DNA of 64,000 bases from Phycisphaerales bacterium (GTDB taxonomy: Bacteria; Planctomycetota; Phycisphaerae; Phycisphaerales; UBA1924), in assembly GCA_905339235.1 (NCBI GenBank), contig CAJPFG010000003.1, positions 62,001 to 126,000 on the forward strand. The letters run 5' to 3'. The notes under the pieces are model-generated. The model was not told the origin of the DNA, searched no databases, and was given only the letters and a program-made list of their open reading frames with translations. The translations under genes were made by a program, and so were the position numbers. This document shows positions 35,455 through 44,990 of this stretch, in pieces (the stretch's first letter is position 1; every line of letters begins with the position of its first letter).

Positions 35455-36584
35455 CCGGCGGCCAGTTCGCTCGACAGCTTCTCAAAGACAAAGAGCAAGT
35501 TCACGTTGGCGTCGATCTCGCTCTCGGCGCTGCGGATCGCATCAGACCAGCGCACCCCCGCCGCTCTCGTGCGGTCCGATGTCATCAGCCCGCGCGCGGA
35601 CGCCGCGATGAGCCGGAGCATCCAGTCGGCCCCGGCTTTGTTCGCGGCCTCCTTGCTCGCGTTTTCTCGCTTTTCGACCCACGTTTTCGCCCATTCGTCA
35701 ACCAGATCGGCCATCGCCGGGCCGAGCGCCACTGAATACCGGCCTTCCGCCGCCGCTTCGAGCATCGCGCCGAGTTGCTCCCGCCACGCCGGCAGTCCGC
35801 CGCGGATCGCGCCGGCGAGCATGCCCGGGCTCCCTGCGGCAAAGGCAACGATCCAATGGCGATCCTTAGACGCGACCTCCAGCCCGCTCCCGGCGAGCCA
35901 CCGCTCCATATCCTTGTCGCCAAGCGGCGGGAAGAAGACTCGCTGGCACCGCGAGCGGATCGTCGGCAGCAGGCGTTCTTCACTCGGCGTCACGAGAATG
36001 ACGACCGAGCGGGACGGCGGCTCCTCAAGAAACTTCAGGACCGCATTCTGCGAGCCGGCGCCCATCAACTCGGCCTCGTCCACAATGAAGACCTTGGCCG
36101 CGCGGGCCTGCGTCCTCATGCTCGCCCCCAACGCGCCCGGACCAAGCAGGAACGTCCGAATGACATCGAGGGGAATGTTGGTCAGTTTCTTTTTGCGGAC
36201 TTCGGAGTCTTCGTGGAAGCGCGCGAGTTCCTTCGTGATGACGTGAAGGTCGGGATGAGTTCCAGACGCGAGCAGGTGCTGCGTCATACTCTGCGAGTCG
36301 GCTTCGAACGTGCCGCCGAACGTTTCCTGCGTGGAGGGGTCCAAAAGAAGCGAGGCGAACGCCAGGGCCGAGGTGAACTTCCCCACCCCCGCCGGTCCGT
36401 GAAAGACCCAGGCGTGATGGATGCGGCCGCTCCGAAGCGCATCGCTCAGGATCGAAATCGCCCGGTCCTGGCCATGGATCGCCGAAAACGGCACCGGAGC
36501 CTGCACCGGCTCGGGCGCGGGGACGGCGACCGCCACTTCACGCGGCTGCGACAAACGCCCGGTACTGGAAGCCCTTTTCGCCAT
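35445..36584 (-). CDS. holB: DNA polymerase III delta'-type AAA+ ATPase
   Basis: A 379-residue clamp-loader subunit homologue. An N-terminal linker (Pro/Val/Ala-rich) leads to the AAA+ domain: HAWVFHGPAGVGKF (Walker A) near residue 56, VFIVDEAELM (Walker B) near 150, and TIRSRCQRVFF near 207 with the sensor/arginine region SRC, the hallmark of gamma/tau/delta' proteins. The usual four-cysteine zinc module is not visible. Start ATG at 36584 (MAKRAS). It is convergent with fliS with a 10-bp overlap. Delta' would open and load the sliding clamp with delta and tau. The assignment to delta' rather than tau follows from its short length and lack of a long C-terminal tail. Confidence 0.87.
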   Translation of the reverse strand: MAKRASSTGRLSQPREVAVAVPAPEPVQAPVPFSAIHGQDRAISILSDALRSGRIHHAWVFHGPAGVGKFTSALAFASLLLDPSTQETFGGTFEADSQSMTQHLLASGTHPDLHVITKELARFHEDSEVRKKKLTNIPLDVIRTFLLGPGALGASMRTQARAAKVFIVDEAELMGAGSQNAVLKFLEEPPSRSVVILVTPSEERLLPTIRSRCQRVFFPPLGDKDMERWLAGSGLEVASKDRHWIVAFAAGSPGMLAGAIRGGLPAWREQLGAMLEAAAEGRYSVALGPAMADLVDEWAKTWVEKRENASKEAANKAGADWMLRLIAASARGLMTSDRTRAAGVRWSDAIRSAESEIDANVNLLFVFEKLSSELAAGQP

Positions 36585-36673
36585 CGGGCGGATGGTACAC
36601 CCGGCCCCCACCCCCTAATCGTCGAATCCTGTCGGGGCATTTGCTCTCGGCACCGAGCCATTTACCCTTGTGC

Positions 36674-37054
36674 ATGCCCAAGCCGGAACTACTCGTGGCC
36701 TTCCCCACGCCCGCCGAATCACCATTCGTGGTCGAACACGTCGCCGACGAGTTCACCAGCGTGTGTCCGGTCACGGGCCAGCCCGACTTCGGCGCCGTGA
36801 CCGTTCGGTTTGAGCCCCGCCCCGCCAAGGCGGGCGGGCTGTGCGTCGAACTCAAGAGCCTGAAGACCTACCTACAGAGTTTCCGCAACGAGGGCATTTA
36901 CTACGAGTCCGTGACCAACCGCATCCGCGACGACCTGGCTCGGCTGATGGATCCCACGTGGATGCTGGTCAAAACCGACTGGAAGGTGCGAGGGGGAATC
37001 CGCTCGGTCGTGCGGGCGAGTCACGGGGTTGTGCCGGGCATGTGGGCGACGTGA
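36674..37054 (+). CDS. queF: NADPH-dependent 7-cyano-7-deazaguanine reductase QueF
   Basis: QueF reduces preQ0 to preQ1 in queuosine synthesis. The protein is of the short unimodular type (126 residues). The start is at ATG 36674. The catalytic Cys-Asp pair is in SVCPVTGQPDFG near residue 30. The QueF signature E-x-K-S-L-K-x-Y-x2-S-F-R-N-E-G begins near residue 58, followed by the C-terminal domain (NRIRDDLARLMDPTW). No other que genes and no preQ1-riboswitch-like element are visible upstream. The flanking genes (delta' and YhaM-type) are unrelated. Confidence 0.94.
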   Translation: MPKPELLVAFPTPAESPFVVEHVADEFTSVCPVTGQPDFGAVTVRFEPRPAKAGGLCVELKSLKTYLQSFRNEGIYYESVTNRIRDDLARLMDPTWMLVKTDWKVRGGIRSVVRASHGVVPGMWAT

Positions 37055-37139
37055 CTTCGCCGCGAAGCACGGCAGATCCGACAGGCATTTCGGATGCGGC
37101 GGGAATCGCGTCGTATCATCGCCCTTTCCAGGAGACTTC

Positions 37140-38168
37140 ATGTCCAGCGCCCCGACCAAGCCAGCCAAGCCCAGCCTTCCGCCGCGCATCTACATCATCG
37201 ACCTCGCCGAGCCGCCTCAGAATGTCTGCGGAAGTTACGCGATCATCAACAAGCAACTCGGAACCACACGCGAAAGCCGCAAGTACTTCCTCAAGTGCCT
37301 GATCGGCGACAAGACCGGGCAGATCCCCGCGCGGATGTGGACGATCGATGAGTCCACGTACTCCAGCCTCCCCACCGACGGGTTCGTTTCGATCGAGGGC
37401 CAGACCCAGGCGTACCAGGGCGAAATCCAACTCATCATCAACCGGATCTCGCCGGTCGATCTGAACGCCGAGGAAATACGCGATCTGCTCCCGGCGTCGA
37501 GCCGTCCGCCAGCCGAGATGTTCGCCGAACTCACGGGGCTGCTCGACACAGTTCGGCACCCGGCAATGCAAGCGCTGGCGAAAGCCTACCTCGACGACGC
37601 GTTCCTGATGGACCAGTTCCGCCAGGCCCCGGCCGCGAAGAGCATGCACCACGCGTACCTCGGCGGGCTGCTCGAGCACACGCTCAACCTGCTCAAACTC
37701 GCGGACGTGGTCTGCCCGATGTACCCCAAGATCAACCGCGACATCGTGATCATGGGGCTGTTCCTCCACGACCTCGCCAAGACACGCGAACTGGTGTACG
37801 ACCGGGCCTTCTCCTACACGGATCGGGGTGAACTCATCGGCCACATCGTGGACGGCGCCATCATGCTCCACGACAAGGTGCAGCAGGTCATGCGCGAGCA
37901 GGGCGTGCGCGTGCCCGGGAACGCGATCCTCGTCCTGCAGCACATCATCATCTCGCACCACGGTATCCCCGAATATGGCGCCGCCAAAGTGCCGTCCACT
38001 CCCGAGGCCATCCTGGTGAGTCAGCTCGACAACCTCGATGCCAAGACAACGATGGCCCTCGCCGCTGCTCGGCCGGATCGCACCAGCCCCATCGACGCGG
38101 GAGGAAACTTCACCGAGAAGCAGTGGGCCCTGGACACCAAGATCTTCAAGCCCGATCCGCTGGCGTAG
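37140..38168 (+). CDS. 3'-5' exoribonuclease YhaM-type (OB-fold plus HD domain)
   Basis: 342 residues from ATG 37140 with CAGGAG (37129-37134) upstream. An N-terminal OB-fold (residues about 35-110: FLKCLIGDKTGQIPARMW) precedes an HD phosphohydrolase domain. The metal-binding HD motifs are HHAYLGGLLEHTLNL near residue 180, FLHDLAKTRE near 215, and HHIIISHHG-like positions near 270. This matches B. subtilis YhaM, which degrades RNA and ssDNA from the 3' end. In-frame starts upstream lie inside queF and were not used. Confidence 0.87.
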   Translation: MSSAPTKPAKPSLPPRIYIIDLAEPPQNVCGSYAIINKQLGTTRESRKYFLKCLIGDKTGQIPARMWTIDESTYSSLPTDGFVSIEGQTQAYQGEIQLIINRISPVDLNAEEIRDLLPASSRPPAEMFAELTGLLDTVRHPAMQALAKAYLDDAFLMDQFRQAPAAKSMHHAYLGGLLEHTLNLLKLADVVCPMYPKINRDIVIMGLFLHDLAKTRELVYDRAFSYTDRGELIGHIVDGAIMLHDKVQQVMREQGVRVPGNAILVLQHIIISHHGIPEYGAAKVPSTPEAILVSQLDNLDAKTTMALAAARPDRTSPIDAGGNFTEKQWALDTKIFKPDPLA

Positions 38169-38169
38169 A

Positions 38170-41100
38170 TCAGTCCGCGACGACCACCGCCGGAACGGGG
38201 ATCGCAGATTCCGGCGCGGCCGCGTGGGTTTCGTGCGCCGGCGGCGCCTTGGACTTGTCGGCGGCGACGAGCGCATAGATCGAGGGAACCACAAACAGCG
38301 TGAAGAGCGTGCTGACGGTCATTCCCGTGACCAGGACGATGCCGATGCTGTTCCGGGCTTCCGCGCCCGCGCCCGTGACAAGCACGAGAGGAAAGTGGCC
38401 GAACACCGTGGCGGCGCTCGTCATGAGGATCGGCCGCAGACGCGTCATCGCGGCGCCTCGCGCGGCCTCGATCTTGGAGTGCCCCGAGGCCTGCAGCGTG
38501 TTCGCGAACTCAACGATCAGGATGCCGTTCTTCGCGACCAGCCCCACCAGCGTGATCAGCCCTACCTGCGAGTAGATGTTTATCGTCGTGAAATCCAGGA
38601 ACGAGAACACGAGCGCGCCCGAGATCGCCAGCGGAACCGAACCCAGGAGCACGATCAGCGGATCGCGGAAACTCCCGAACTGCGCGGCCAGAACCAGGTA
38701 GATCAAGCCCAACGCGAAACCGAGGGTCGATGCCAGGCTGCTGCCCTCGGTGCGGATCTGGCGGCTCTCGCCGGCGTAGTCGATGGTGTAGCCGGCAGGG
38801 AGGATCTTCTTCGCGGCCTGCTCGAGCGCGGAGAGGGCTTCCTCTTTGGTGACGCCCGGAGACGCGCCCCCGTAGATCTTGAAACTGTTGCGCTGCTGGA
38901 ATCGGTTGAGCGTGCGAGGAGCGGTCTGAGTTTCGAGTTTCACGAACGACGACACGGCCACCAGTCCGCCGGTGGGAGTGCGCATCTTGAGTTGCAGGAG
39001 TTGGTCGGGCGTAACCCGATCCTTCTCGGCAACCTGCGGGATGACCTTGTAACTGCGCCCGTCGTAGTTGAACCGGTTCACATAGCCGCCGGAGAGCATG
39101 ACCGCAAGATCGCGTCCCACCGCGGCGAGGTCCAGGCCCAGGTCGGCGACGCGCTCCTTGTCGATGACGATCCGAGTCTGGGGAAGGTCGAGTTTCAGGT
39201 CGGAATCGGCGTAAAGGAACTTGCCGCTGCCGAAGGCCGCTCCCACGAGTTGGCCGGCGATGGGCGCCATCTGCTCGGCTTCATCGGTGCTCGTGACCAT
39301 GACTTCCACGTCGAACTGACCGGCGCCGGGCAGGGGCGGGGGCAGCCCGGGGAATGCGCGAACCGTGGAGATTCCCGATAGGACCCCGAATGCCTGACCC
39401 ATCATGTCGGCCGTGGAGCGTTCGCGCTTCTTCCAGTCGATCGCCTTCATACCGCCGAAGCCGCCGGACGGGAAGGTGACGTTGAAGAAAAACTCGGACT
39501 CGGGAAACGAGATCATGCCCTTGGCGGCTTCATGCACACCCTTGAGCGTGTATTCCAGCGTCGCCTCGGGCGACGATTGGAAGATGACGAAGATAAACCC
39601 CTCGTCTTCGGTCGGGGCGAGTTCCTTGCGGGACATGCTGTAGAGCGGCACCGCGCCGGCGGCGATGAGCACGGCCGCAAGCGCCATAGTCCACCGGACC
39701 TGCAGCGTGAGGCTCAGCACGCGCCCGTAGAGATCCCGCAGCCGGTCGAAATGCCGGTTGATCATGCGGGTGAAGCGGCTCTCGCGTCCCTGCGGGGCCA
39801 CCAGTTTTGCGCTCATGATCGGGGACAGGGTCAGGGCGACAATGCCCGAGATGATGACCGCGGAGGCGAGCGTGAAGGCAAACTCGCGGAAGAGCACGCC
39901 CGTCAGGCCCGCCTGGAATCCGATCGGCGCGTACACCGCCGCCAGCGTGATCGTCATCGAGATCACGGGCGTCAGCAACTCGCGGGCCCCCGTCAGCGCC
40001 GCCCGCATCCGGGGCATCCCCTGCCGGATGTGCCGTTCCACGTTCTCCACCATCACGATCGCGTCATCGACCACCAACCCCACAGACAGCACGATCGCCA
40101 GGATCGTGAGCAGGTTGAGCGAGAAGCCCAGAAGCATCATCGCAATGCAGGCGCCCACGAGCGAGATCGGCATCGCGATCAGCGGCACAAAGACCGTGCG
40201 GATCGACCCCATAAAGAGGAACACCACCAGCCCCACGATCCCGATGGTCTCGGCCAGGGTCTTGGTGATCTCCTTCAGCGCGTTCTCCATGTAGTACGTG
40301 CCGTCGTACGCCAGCACCATGTGCATGCCCGCGGGCAGCGTCGGCTCCACCCGCTTCAGCGCCCCTTTGAGCGCCGCGCCCACGTCCAGTTCGTTGGCGC
40401 TGGGGAGCGGCCACACCGACAGATAGATCGCCGCACGGCCGTTGACCCCGGTTTCCGCCATCGGCTCTTCACTGCCCAACTCGATTCTCGCCACATCCTT
40501 GAGCCGGATGATCGTACCATCGCGCTCGCGGACGATGAGTTGTTCGAACTCGCCGGGCGTGCGAAGGTCGGTGTCGGTCAGCAGGTCGATCTGGATATCC
40601 GGTCCTTTGGTCCGGCCGACCGCGGCGAGGAAGTTGTTCCGCTGCAGGGCCCGCGACACGTCCTCCGCTGAGACATCCAGCCCGGTCATGCGATCGATAT
40701 CCAGCCAGATGCGCATGGCCAACTGCCGCGGCCCCTCGATCCCCACGCGCTGCACACCCGGCAGCGTGCCCAGGTCCGGCTGCACCTCGCGGGCGAGGTA
40801 GTCGGTGAGTTGGGTCATGTCCATGCTGTCGCTGGTGAAACTGATGTAGAACGTGGCGTACGGGCGGTCGGTCCGCTGGATATCGATGACGGGCGATTCG
40901 GCCTCCACCGGCAACTCGCTGCGGACCTGGTTGAGCCGGGCGCTGATCTCCGCCAGCGCGTCGTTGCTGCTGTGGTTGAGGCGCAGCCGCACCGTGATCG
41001 TGGAGAGCCCCGCGGTGCTGGAACTCTCGATGTAGTCCACGCCGTCTATGGCGGCGACCGCGCGCTCGATGGGCGTCGTGATGAAGCCCCGCACGGTCTC

Positions 41101-41292
41101 GGCGGAAGCGCCGATGTAGGCGGTCGTGATCATCACCGAACTGGACTCGATGCGCGGATACTGCCTCACCGGCAGCGCGCTGATCGACCGCCAGCCCACC
41201 GCGAGGATGATCAGGTTGACCACGATCGCGAGCACCGGGCTCTTGATGAAAATGTCGGTGAACGCTTTGGATGAGGGGTTGACTGTTGACAT
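38170..41292 (-). CDS. RND efflux transporter permease (AcrB/MexF family)
   Basis: A 1040-residue RND/HAE1-type proton antiporter with 12 membrane helices and two large periplasmic loops. The N-terminus FTDIFIKSPVLAIVVNL, the GAPA-like segments FLMGSIRTVFVPLIAMPISLVG, and SVGLVVDDAIVMVENVERH (the proton-relay Asp pair) are typical. Near residue 970, QVGLITLVGLVAKNGILIVEFAN matches the second half. With the adaptor gene 34 bp upstream it should form the inner-membrane part of a tripartite pump for drugs, lipids or metals. No TolC-like gene is in the window. The substrate is unknown. Confidence 0.94.
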   Translation of the reverse strand: MSTVNPSSKAFTDIFIKSPVLAIVVNLIILAVGWRSISALPVRQYPRIESSSVMITTAYIGASAETVRGFITTPIERAVAAIDGVDYIESSSTAGLSTITVRLRLNHSSNDALAEISARLNQVRSELPVEAESPVIDIQRTDRPYATFYISFTSDSMDMTQLTDYLAREVQPDLGTLPGVQRVGIEGPRQLAMRIWLDIDRMTGLDVSAEDVSRALQRNNFLAAVGRTKGPDIQIDLLTDTDLRTPGEFEQLIVRERDGTIIRLKDVARIELGSEEPMAETGVNGRAAIYLSVWPLPSANELDVGAALKGALKRVEPTLPAGMHMVLAYDGTYYMENALKEITKTLAETIGIVGLVVFLFMGSIRTVFVPLIAMPISLVGACIAMMLLGFSLNLLTILAIVLSVGLVVDDAIVMVENVERHIRQGMPRMRAALTGARELLTPVISMTITLAAVYAPIGFQAGLTGVLFREFAFTLASAVIISGIVALTLSPIMSAKLVAPQGRESRFTRMINRHFDRLRDLYGRVLSLTLQVRWTMALAAVLIAAGAVPLYSMSRKELAPTEDEGFIFVIFQSSPEATLEYTLKGVHEAAKGMISFPESEFFFNVTFPSGGFGGMKAIDWKKRERSTADMMGQAFGVLSGISTVRAFPGLPPPLPGAGQFDVEVMVTSTDEAEQMAPIAGQLVGAAFGSGKFLYADSDLKLDLPQTRIVIDKERVADLGLDLAAVGRDLAVMLSGGYVNRFNYDGRSYKVIPQVAEKDRVTPDQLLQLKMRTPTGGLVAVSSFVKLETQTAPRTLNRFQQRNSFKIYGGASPGVTKEEALSALEQAAKKILPAGYTIDYAGESRQIRTEGSSLASTLGFALGLIYLVLAAQFGSFRDPLIVLLGSVPLAISGALVFSFLDFTTINIYSQVGLITLVGLVAKNGILIVEFANTLQASGHSKIEAARGAAMTRLRPILMTSAATVFGHFPLVLVTGAGAEARNSIGIVLVTGMTVSTLFTLFVVPSIYALVAADKSKAPPAHETHAAAPESAIPVPAVVVAD

Positions 41293-41326
41293 GGTCGTAC
41301 CGGGTGCGGGTGCGAGAGACGAGGCC

Positions 41327-42541
41327 CTACTTCGGAGCGGACTCTGGGGCCCCGTGCGCGGCGCCGTGGGCGGGGGCGGAGCCGGCCTTGTTCACGGCCG
41401 CGCCTTCGCGGAGTTTGAACGACCCCGACGCGGCGACCTCGTCGCCCGCGGCGAGCCCTTGGAGCACGATGACGCCGGTGCCGACCGAAGGTCCGAGTTT
41501 GATAAAGCGCTGCTTGGCGCGGAGCATGCCGCCGTCACCGGGCGCAATGACGAAGACATGGTCGCCGTACGAGGCGCGCCGAACGGCCGTGCCGGGGATC
41601 ATGATGTAATCCTGCATCTCGCCCACCGGCACCGAGATGTCCACGAACATACCCGGCCGCAGGCGCCCTTCCTTGTTCGATACCACGGCGCGGATCCGCA
41701 CGTTGCGGGTGCTGGTGTCCACGGCCGCGTCGATGGCGACCACCTCGATCCGTACGGGCTCCTCGCCGAGCACGGCGGAAGTCGCCATGACCGAATCGCC
41801 GGGCTTCACGCGGTGCCCCTGCTCCTGCGGGAGCGCGAAGTCAAGGTAGATGTTGTCGTCAAGGCCTTGCAGCCCGACGATCACGGTTCCCTCGGCCAGG
41901 TACTGGCCCAGGTGAACGTTTCGCAGACCGGCCTTCGCCCGGAAGGGGGCCTTGATCGACTTCTTCTCGATCAGCGCCTTGACCTGCTCGACCCGGGCCT
42001 TGGCCTGCTCCCATTCCGCGTTGGCGCGATCGAGTTGCGCCCGTGCCGAGGCGAGCGTCGCCTTGGCGGTGTCGAGTTCGGTCGCGGAGGCCGCGCTCGC
42101 CTCGACGGCCTGCGTCAGGCGGCGAGTATTGGACTCCCAGAGTTGGATGTTGGTCTCGACGACCCGGGCCGCGGCCTCCATCACTCGAACGTTCGCCTCC
42201 GACGCAGCCAAGTCGGCCTGCTCGGTGCTGGCGTCGAGCGTCAGGAGCAACTGCCCGGCCTCAACGATCGCTCCCGATTCGAAGTGCACTTCCTTCACGA
42301 CGCCCGAGACCTCGCTGCTCACCGTGACCGATCGGACCGAGATCACCGTGCCGACCAGGCGGGCCTCCGGACGCCAGGGCACCACCCGCGCGGCGACGAC
42401 CTCGGTGGTCTCCGCGGGCTCGAAGGCCTGGTTCGGTTCCCCGTGGTTTGATCGGACCTTCCAGAACGCCAGCCCGCCGGCGGTGGCGAGCAGCCCGACG
42501 AGGATCACGGCGGCGGTGACTATGGACTTGAGCGGTTTCAA
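41327..42541 (-). CDS. RND efflux periplasmic adaptor subunit (membrane fusion protein)
   Basis: 404 residues from a TTG start at 42541. The TTG overlaps the TGA stop of the upstream tetR gene (TTGA), a coupling arrangement. An in-frame extension upstream would lie wholly within tetR, so I did not use it. An N-terminal membrane segment (residues about 7-26) is followed by the barrel-lipoyl-hairpin organisation: SVTVSSEVSGVVKEVHFESG (lipoyl half), a long alpha hairpin (about residues 100-205), IKAPFRAKAG, and VRIRAVVSNKEGRLRPGMFVDI. It should bridge the RND permease and an outer membrane channel. The C-terminus is rich in Ala/His/Gly. Confidence 0.9.
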   Translation of the reverse strand: MKPLKSIVTAAVILVGLLATAGGLAFWKVRSNHGEPNQAFEPAETTEVVAARVVPWRPEARLVGTVISVRSVTVSSEVSGVVKEVHFESGAIVEAGQLLLTLDASTEQADLAASEANVRVMEAAARVVETNIQLWESNTRRLTQAVEASAASATELDTAKATLASARAQLDRANAEWEQAKARVEQVKALIEKKSIKAPFRAKAGLRNVHLGQYLAEGTVIVGLQGLDDNIYLDFALPQEQGHRVKPGDSVMATSAVLGEEPVRIEVVAIDAAVDTSTRNVRIRAVVSNKEGRLRPGMFVDISVPVGEMQDYIMIPGTAVRRASYGDHVFVIAPGDGGMLRAKQRFIKLGPSVGTGVIVLQGLAAGDEVAASGSFKLREGAAVNKAGSAPAHGAAHGAPESAPK

Positions 42542-43179
42542 GGGGTGGCCTTCCGAGTGTTGATTCTGCGTTTGCGGCGTACCGAAGCCCGGCGCTGGCG
42601 CGACTGTTCGCTCGCCCGGGACATCTCCAGGAATCGATGGAGAGCGCTGCTGATCTTCGCGCGGCGCAGCGCCGTCATCTCGTGCAGACCGAATATCTGC
42701 TCGAACCACAGCCCGTCGAGCGCCAGCAGCACGCTCTCACCCACGCCGGGGGGCAGGCCGTCGCGCGCGGCCTGCTTCTGCAACTCGCGATGCACATCGC
42801 GCAGGGGCTGCACGAGTTTGGGATTGTTCACAAGAGCCGTCACCAGAACGAAACTGGAGCGGTGGAGCGTTTCGTTGCCGCAGTCCGCGCGGTCCAGGCA
42901 GAGGCTCATCACCCCCCGCACGACGCGGCCCGGGCGCGGCTGCATCCCGCCGATGGCCGCGATCGCGTTGCGATACCACGAATCCACGATCCGGCGGACC
43001 ATGGCCTCCAGAAGTTTTTCTTTCGTCGGAAAATGGTGGAGCAAGCCGCCCTTGCTTACACGCGCCCTCGCGGCGACCGCATCGAGCGTGAGATTCCCGA
43101 TCCCCTCCTCGTGTATCACCGCCTCGGCGGCGTCGAGCAACGCGTCGTGGCTGAACGAGGCTCCGCGGGGGGGCGGCAT
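42538..43179 (-). CDS. TetR family transcriptional regulator of the efflux operon
   Basis: 213 residues from ATG 43179 (MPPPRGASFS). The N-terminal TetR DNA-binding domain shows DALLDAAEAVIHEEGIGNLTLDAVAARARVSKGGLLHHF, with the recognition helix ARVSKGGLLHHF ending near residue 48. The ligand-binding domain is less conserved, and the C-terminal 30 residues are Arg-rich. Placement directly upstream and overlapping the adaptor gene by four bases (TTGA) strongly suggests that it controls its own operon, as AcrR and MexR-type regulators do. Downstream targets outside the operon are unknown. Confidence 0.9.
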   Translation of the reverse strand: MPPPRGASFSHDALLDAAEAVIHEEGIGNLTLDAVAARARVSKGGLLHHFPTKEKLLEAMVRRIVDSWYRNAIAAIGGMQPRPGRVVRGVMSLCLDRADCGNETLHRSSFVLVTALVNNPKLVQPLRDVHRELQKQAARDGLPPGVGESVLLALDGLWFEQIFGLHEMTALRRAKISSALHRFLEMSRASEQSRQRRASVRRKRRINTRKATP

Positions 43180-43264
43180 GCCCAACCATACGCCCGTCCA
43201 CCCGCCCAAGGCAAACCGTCCGGCCGGTCGGTAATGACCCGGCCCGCGCCGGAGGCCCTTTTTC

Positions 43265-44812
43265 TTACCAGGAATAGCGGGCCGTATACCGCACGACGCC
43301 CTCCTCATTGGGCTTTAACGTCAAAGGGAAGTGCATGCGCCGGCTGTCGACCTTCTTGCCCTCGATGGTGGTCTTCACGATCTCCCATGTCATCCAGCGG
43401 AGCATTCGCTCCTGCACCACTACTTCCACGGTTTCCTTCTTGTGATTGCGGACCTTGACCTCGATGGTCTCCTCCATGATCTTGCGCGAGGTATCGACCT
43501 GAAAATCGAGCACGATGCGTTCACCGACCACGTCGAACGCCTTACCGAGTTTGACGAGAACTTCCTCGTCGCGCGGCGTGTGGCGTATCACGTCCTCGCC
43601 GATGAACTCCATCGCGCCATCAGCAGGATCGACCTTGCTCACGCGAATCCTGCCCGCGGGCAGCGGCATGCCCATGCCCGACTTCTCGTCGTTCTTGAAC
43701 CGCAGGTACGTATCCACATCCTTCTTCGTTTGCGAACCAAGGTTCGCGTCCGTATAGGGATCGTTTCCTCCCCACCACCAATCCGCGCCCAGCCCGTCGT
43801 ACACCAGCACCTTTTCGCACGGCACTTTCTGAGCCGTGGGAAAAAGCTCGATCTGCTTCGTCGAGTTGTCCGGCAGAGTGGCCGGCCGCTGCAACGTGTA
43901 CAGGTGGTACTCGAAGAAGGCTTTTTCCTGGAATCCCGCCTGGCCCGCCTCGTCGGCCGCGAGGGACCGTGCCGCGGCGGGGTAGTTCTGGTTCATCTGC
44001 CCGCGCGGGGCACGATTCACCTCGCCCGCCACCAGTTTGAGCGTCGCATCGGGATACGAACCGCCGGACTGATTGAGAATGCTCACCCAGGCGCCGACGT
44101 CAAGCATGCCCGAGTTCTGGTCCTTGCCGTCGGCGTACACCAGGTTGTAGTCGGCCCACCACGTCACCCCCTGTGTCTCGTACCCCACGCGCGCCGTTTG
44201 TGCGCCGGCCGCTTTGGACGCCACTCGCCAGATCAGCGTCGGACGGGTGATCAGCCCTTCGGGCAATGTCGAGAACGACAGGCCCGAGTAGCCGTTGATC
44301 ATCTCGAGCCCCTCCCCGCTGCGGAGCACCAACTGACCGGCCGCGGCGGAGAGCAGCGTGCCTGTCATCGTTTCCGCGTGGTCACCGCGGAGAACGGTCA
44401 CCGAGATTTCGCGATCGATGAATCGCTCCAGGAGTTTGTCGGAACTCACCAGGTCGAACTGGTAGTTCTGCTCCAGCACGGTCGTGCCGGGGTCCGTGAG
44501 GCAGGTAAACGACACGGTAGTGGGATCAATGAGCGCGGCCACGTCCGTGAACTTCACCTCGGAAACCGGCCCTCCGAGCGAGATCGGCCGATCCTGGCGC
44601 ACGATCGCAAACCCCGGAATCGCCCCGGGCTGGCGGTATTGATACTGGTACTGCGACATAGGCGTCGGCCGGTACATCTCGGGCGGGACGGCGCCAGGCT
44701 GCGCGCTGCTGTAGATGGTGATGCTCGTCGTGGTTCCGGGCTTGTCGGCGCCGATCGCGGTCCCCGCGGCGCAAGCGAACATCAGTGCGGTCAACCCAAC
44801 GGTGCGGGCCAT
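43265..44812 (-). CDS. Exported DUF4139 domain protein
   Basis: A signal peptide covers residues 1-22. The protein is 515 residues and is dominated by the DUF4139 fold: GYETQGVTWWADYNLVY near residue 224, ILNQSGGSYPDATLKLVAGEVNRAP near 248, and a conserved C-terminal beta region ending YTARYSW. A Gln/Tyr-rich segment (YQYQYRQPG) lies near residue 55. The function of DUF4139 is not settled; proteins with it are exported and often mucoidy- or envelope-associated. AAGGAG on the minus strand sits eight bases before the ATG. The gene is transcribed away from the MBL-fold gene; 178 bp separate the divergent starts. Confidence 0.87.
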   Translation of the reverse strand: MARTVGLTALMFACAAGTAIGADKPGTTTSITIYSSAQPGAVPPEMYRPTPMSQYQYQYRQPGAIPGFAIVRQDRPISLGGPVSEVKFTDVAALIDPTTVSFTCLTDPGTTVLEQNYQFDLVSSDKLLERFIDREISVTVLRGDHAETMTGTLLSAAAGQLVLRSGEGLEMINGYSGLSFSTLPEGLITRPTLIWRVASKAAGAQTARVGYETQGVTWWADYNLVYADGKDQNSGMLDVGAWVSILNQSGGSYPDATLKLVAGEVNRAPRGQMNQNYPAAARSLAADEAGQAGFQEKAFFEYHLYTLQRPATLPDNSTKQIELFPTAQKVPCEKVLVYDGLGADWWWGGNDPYTDANLGSQTKKDVDTYLRFKNDEKSGMGMPLPAGRIRVSKVDPADGAMEFIGEDVIRHTPRDEEVLVKLGKAFDVVGERIVLDFQVDTSRKIMEETIEVKVRNHKKETVEVVVQERMLRWMTWEIVKTTIEGKKVDSRRMHFPLTLKPNEEGVVRYTARYSW

Positions 44813-44990
44813 GTCGGAATCTCCTTGTGGTTGCGAAACTCAGTGATGCTACGTGAGACGCCGGCCCGCCATTGCGGTTCGCCTCGCGTGACACGCCCGT
44901 GACAGAGGATCCCTTGGTCCGGCACGGTGCGAACGAACACCGCCCCCGCGGTCGCGCCGCGCGACGACAGCGCGCCTTGAATTGCGCGTC

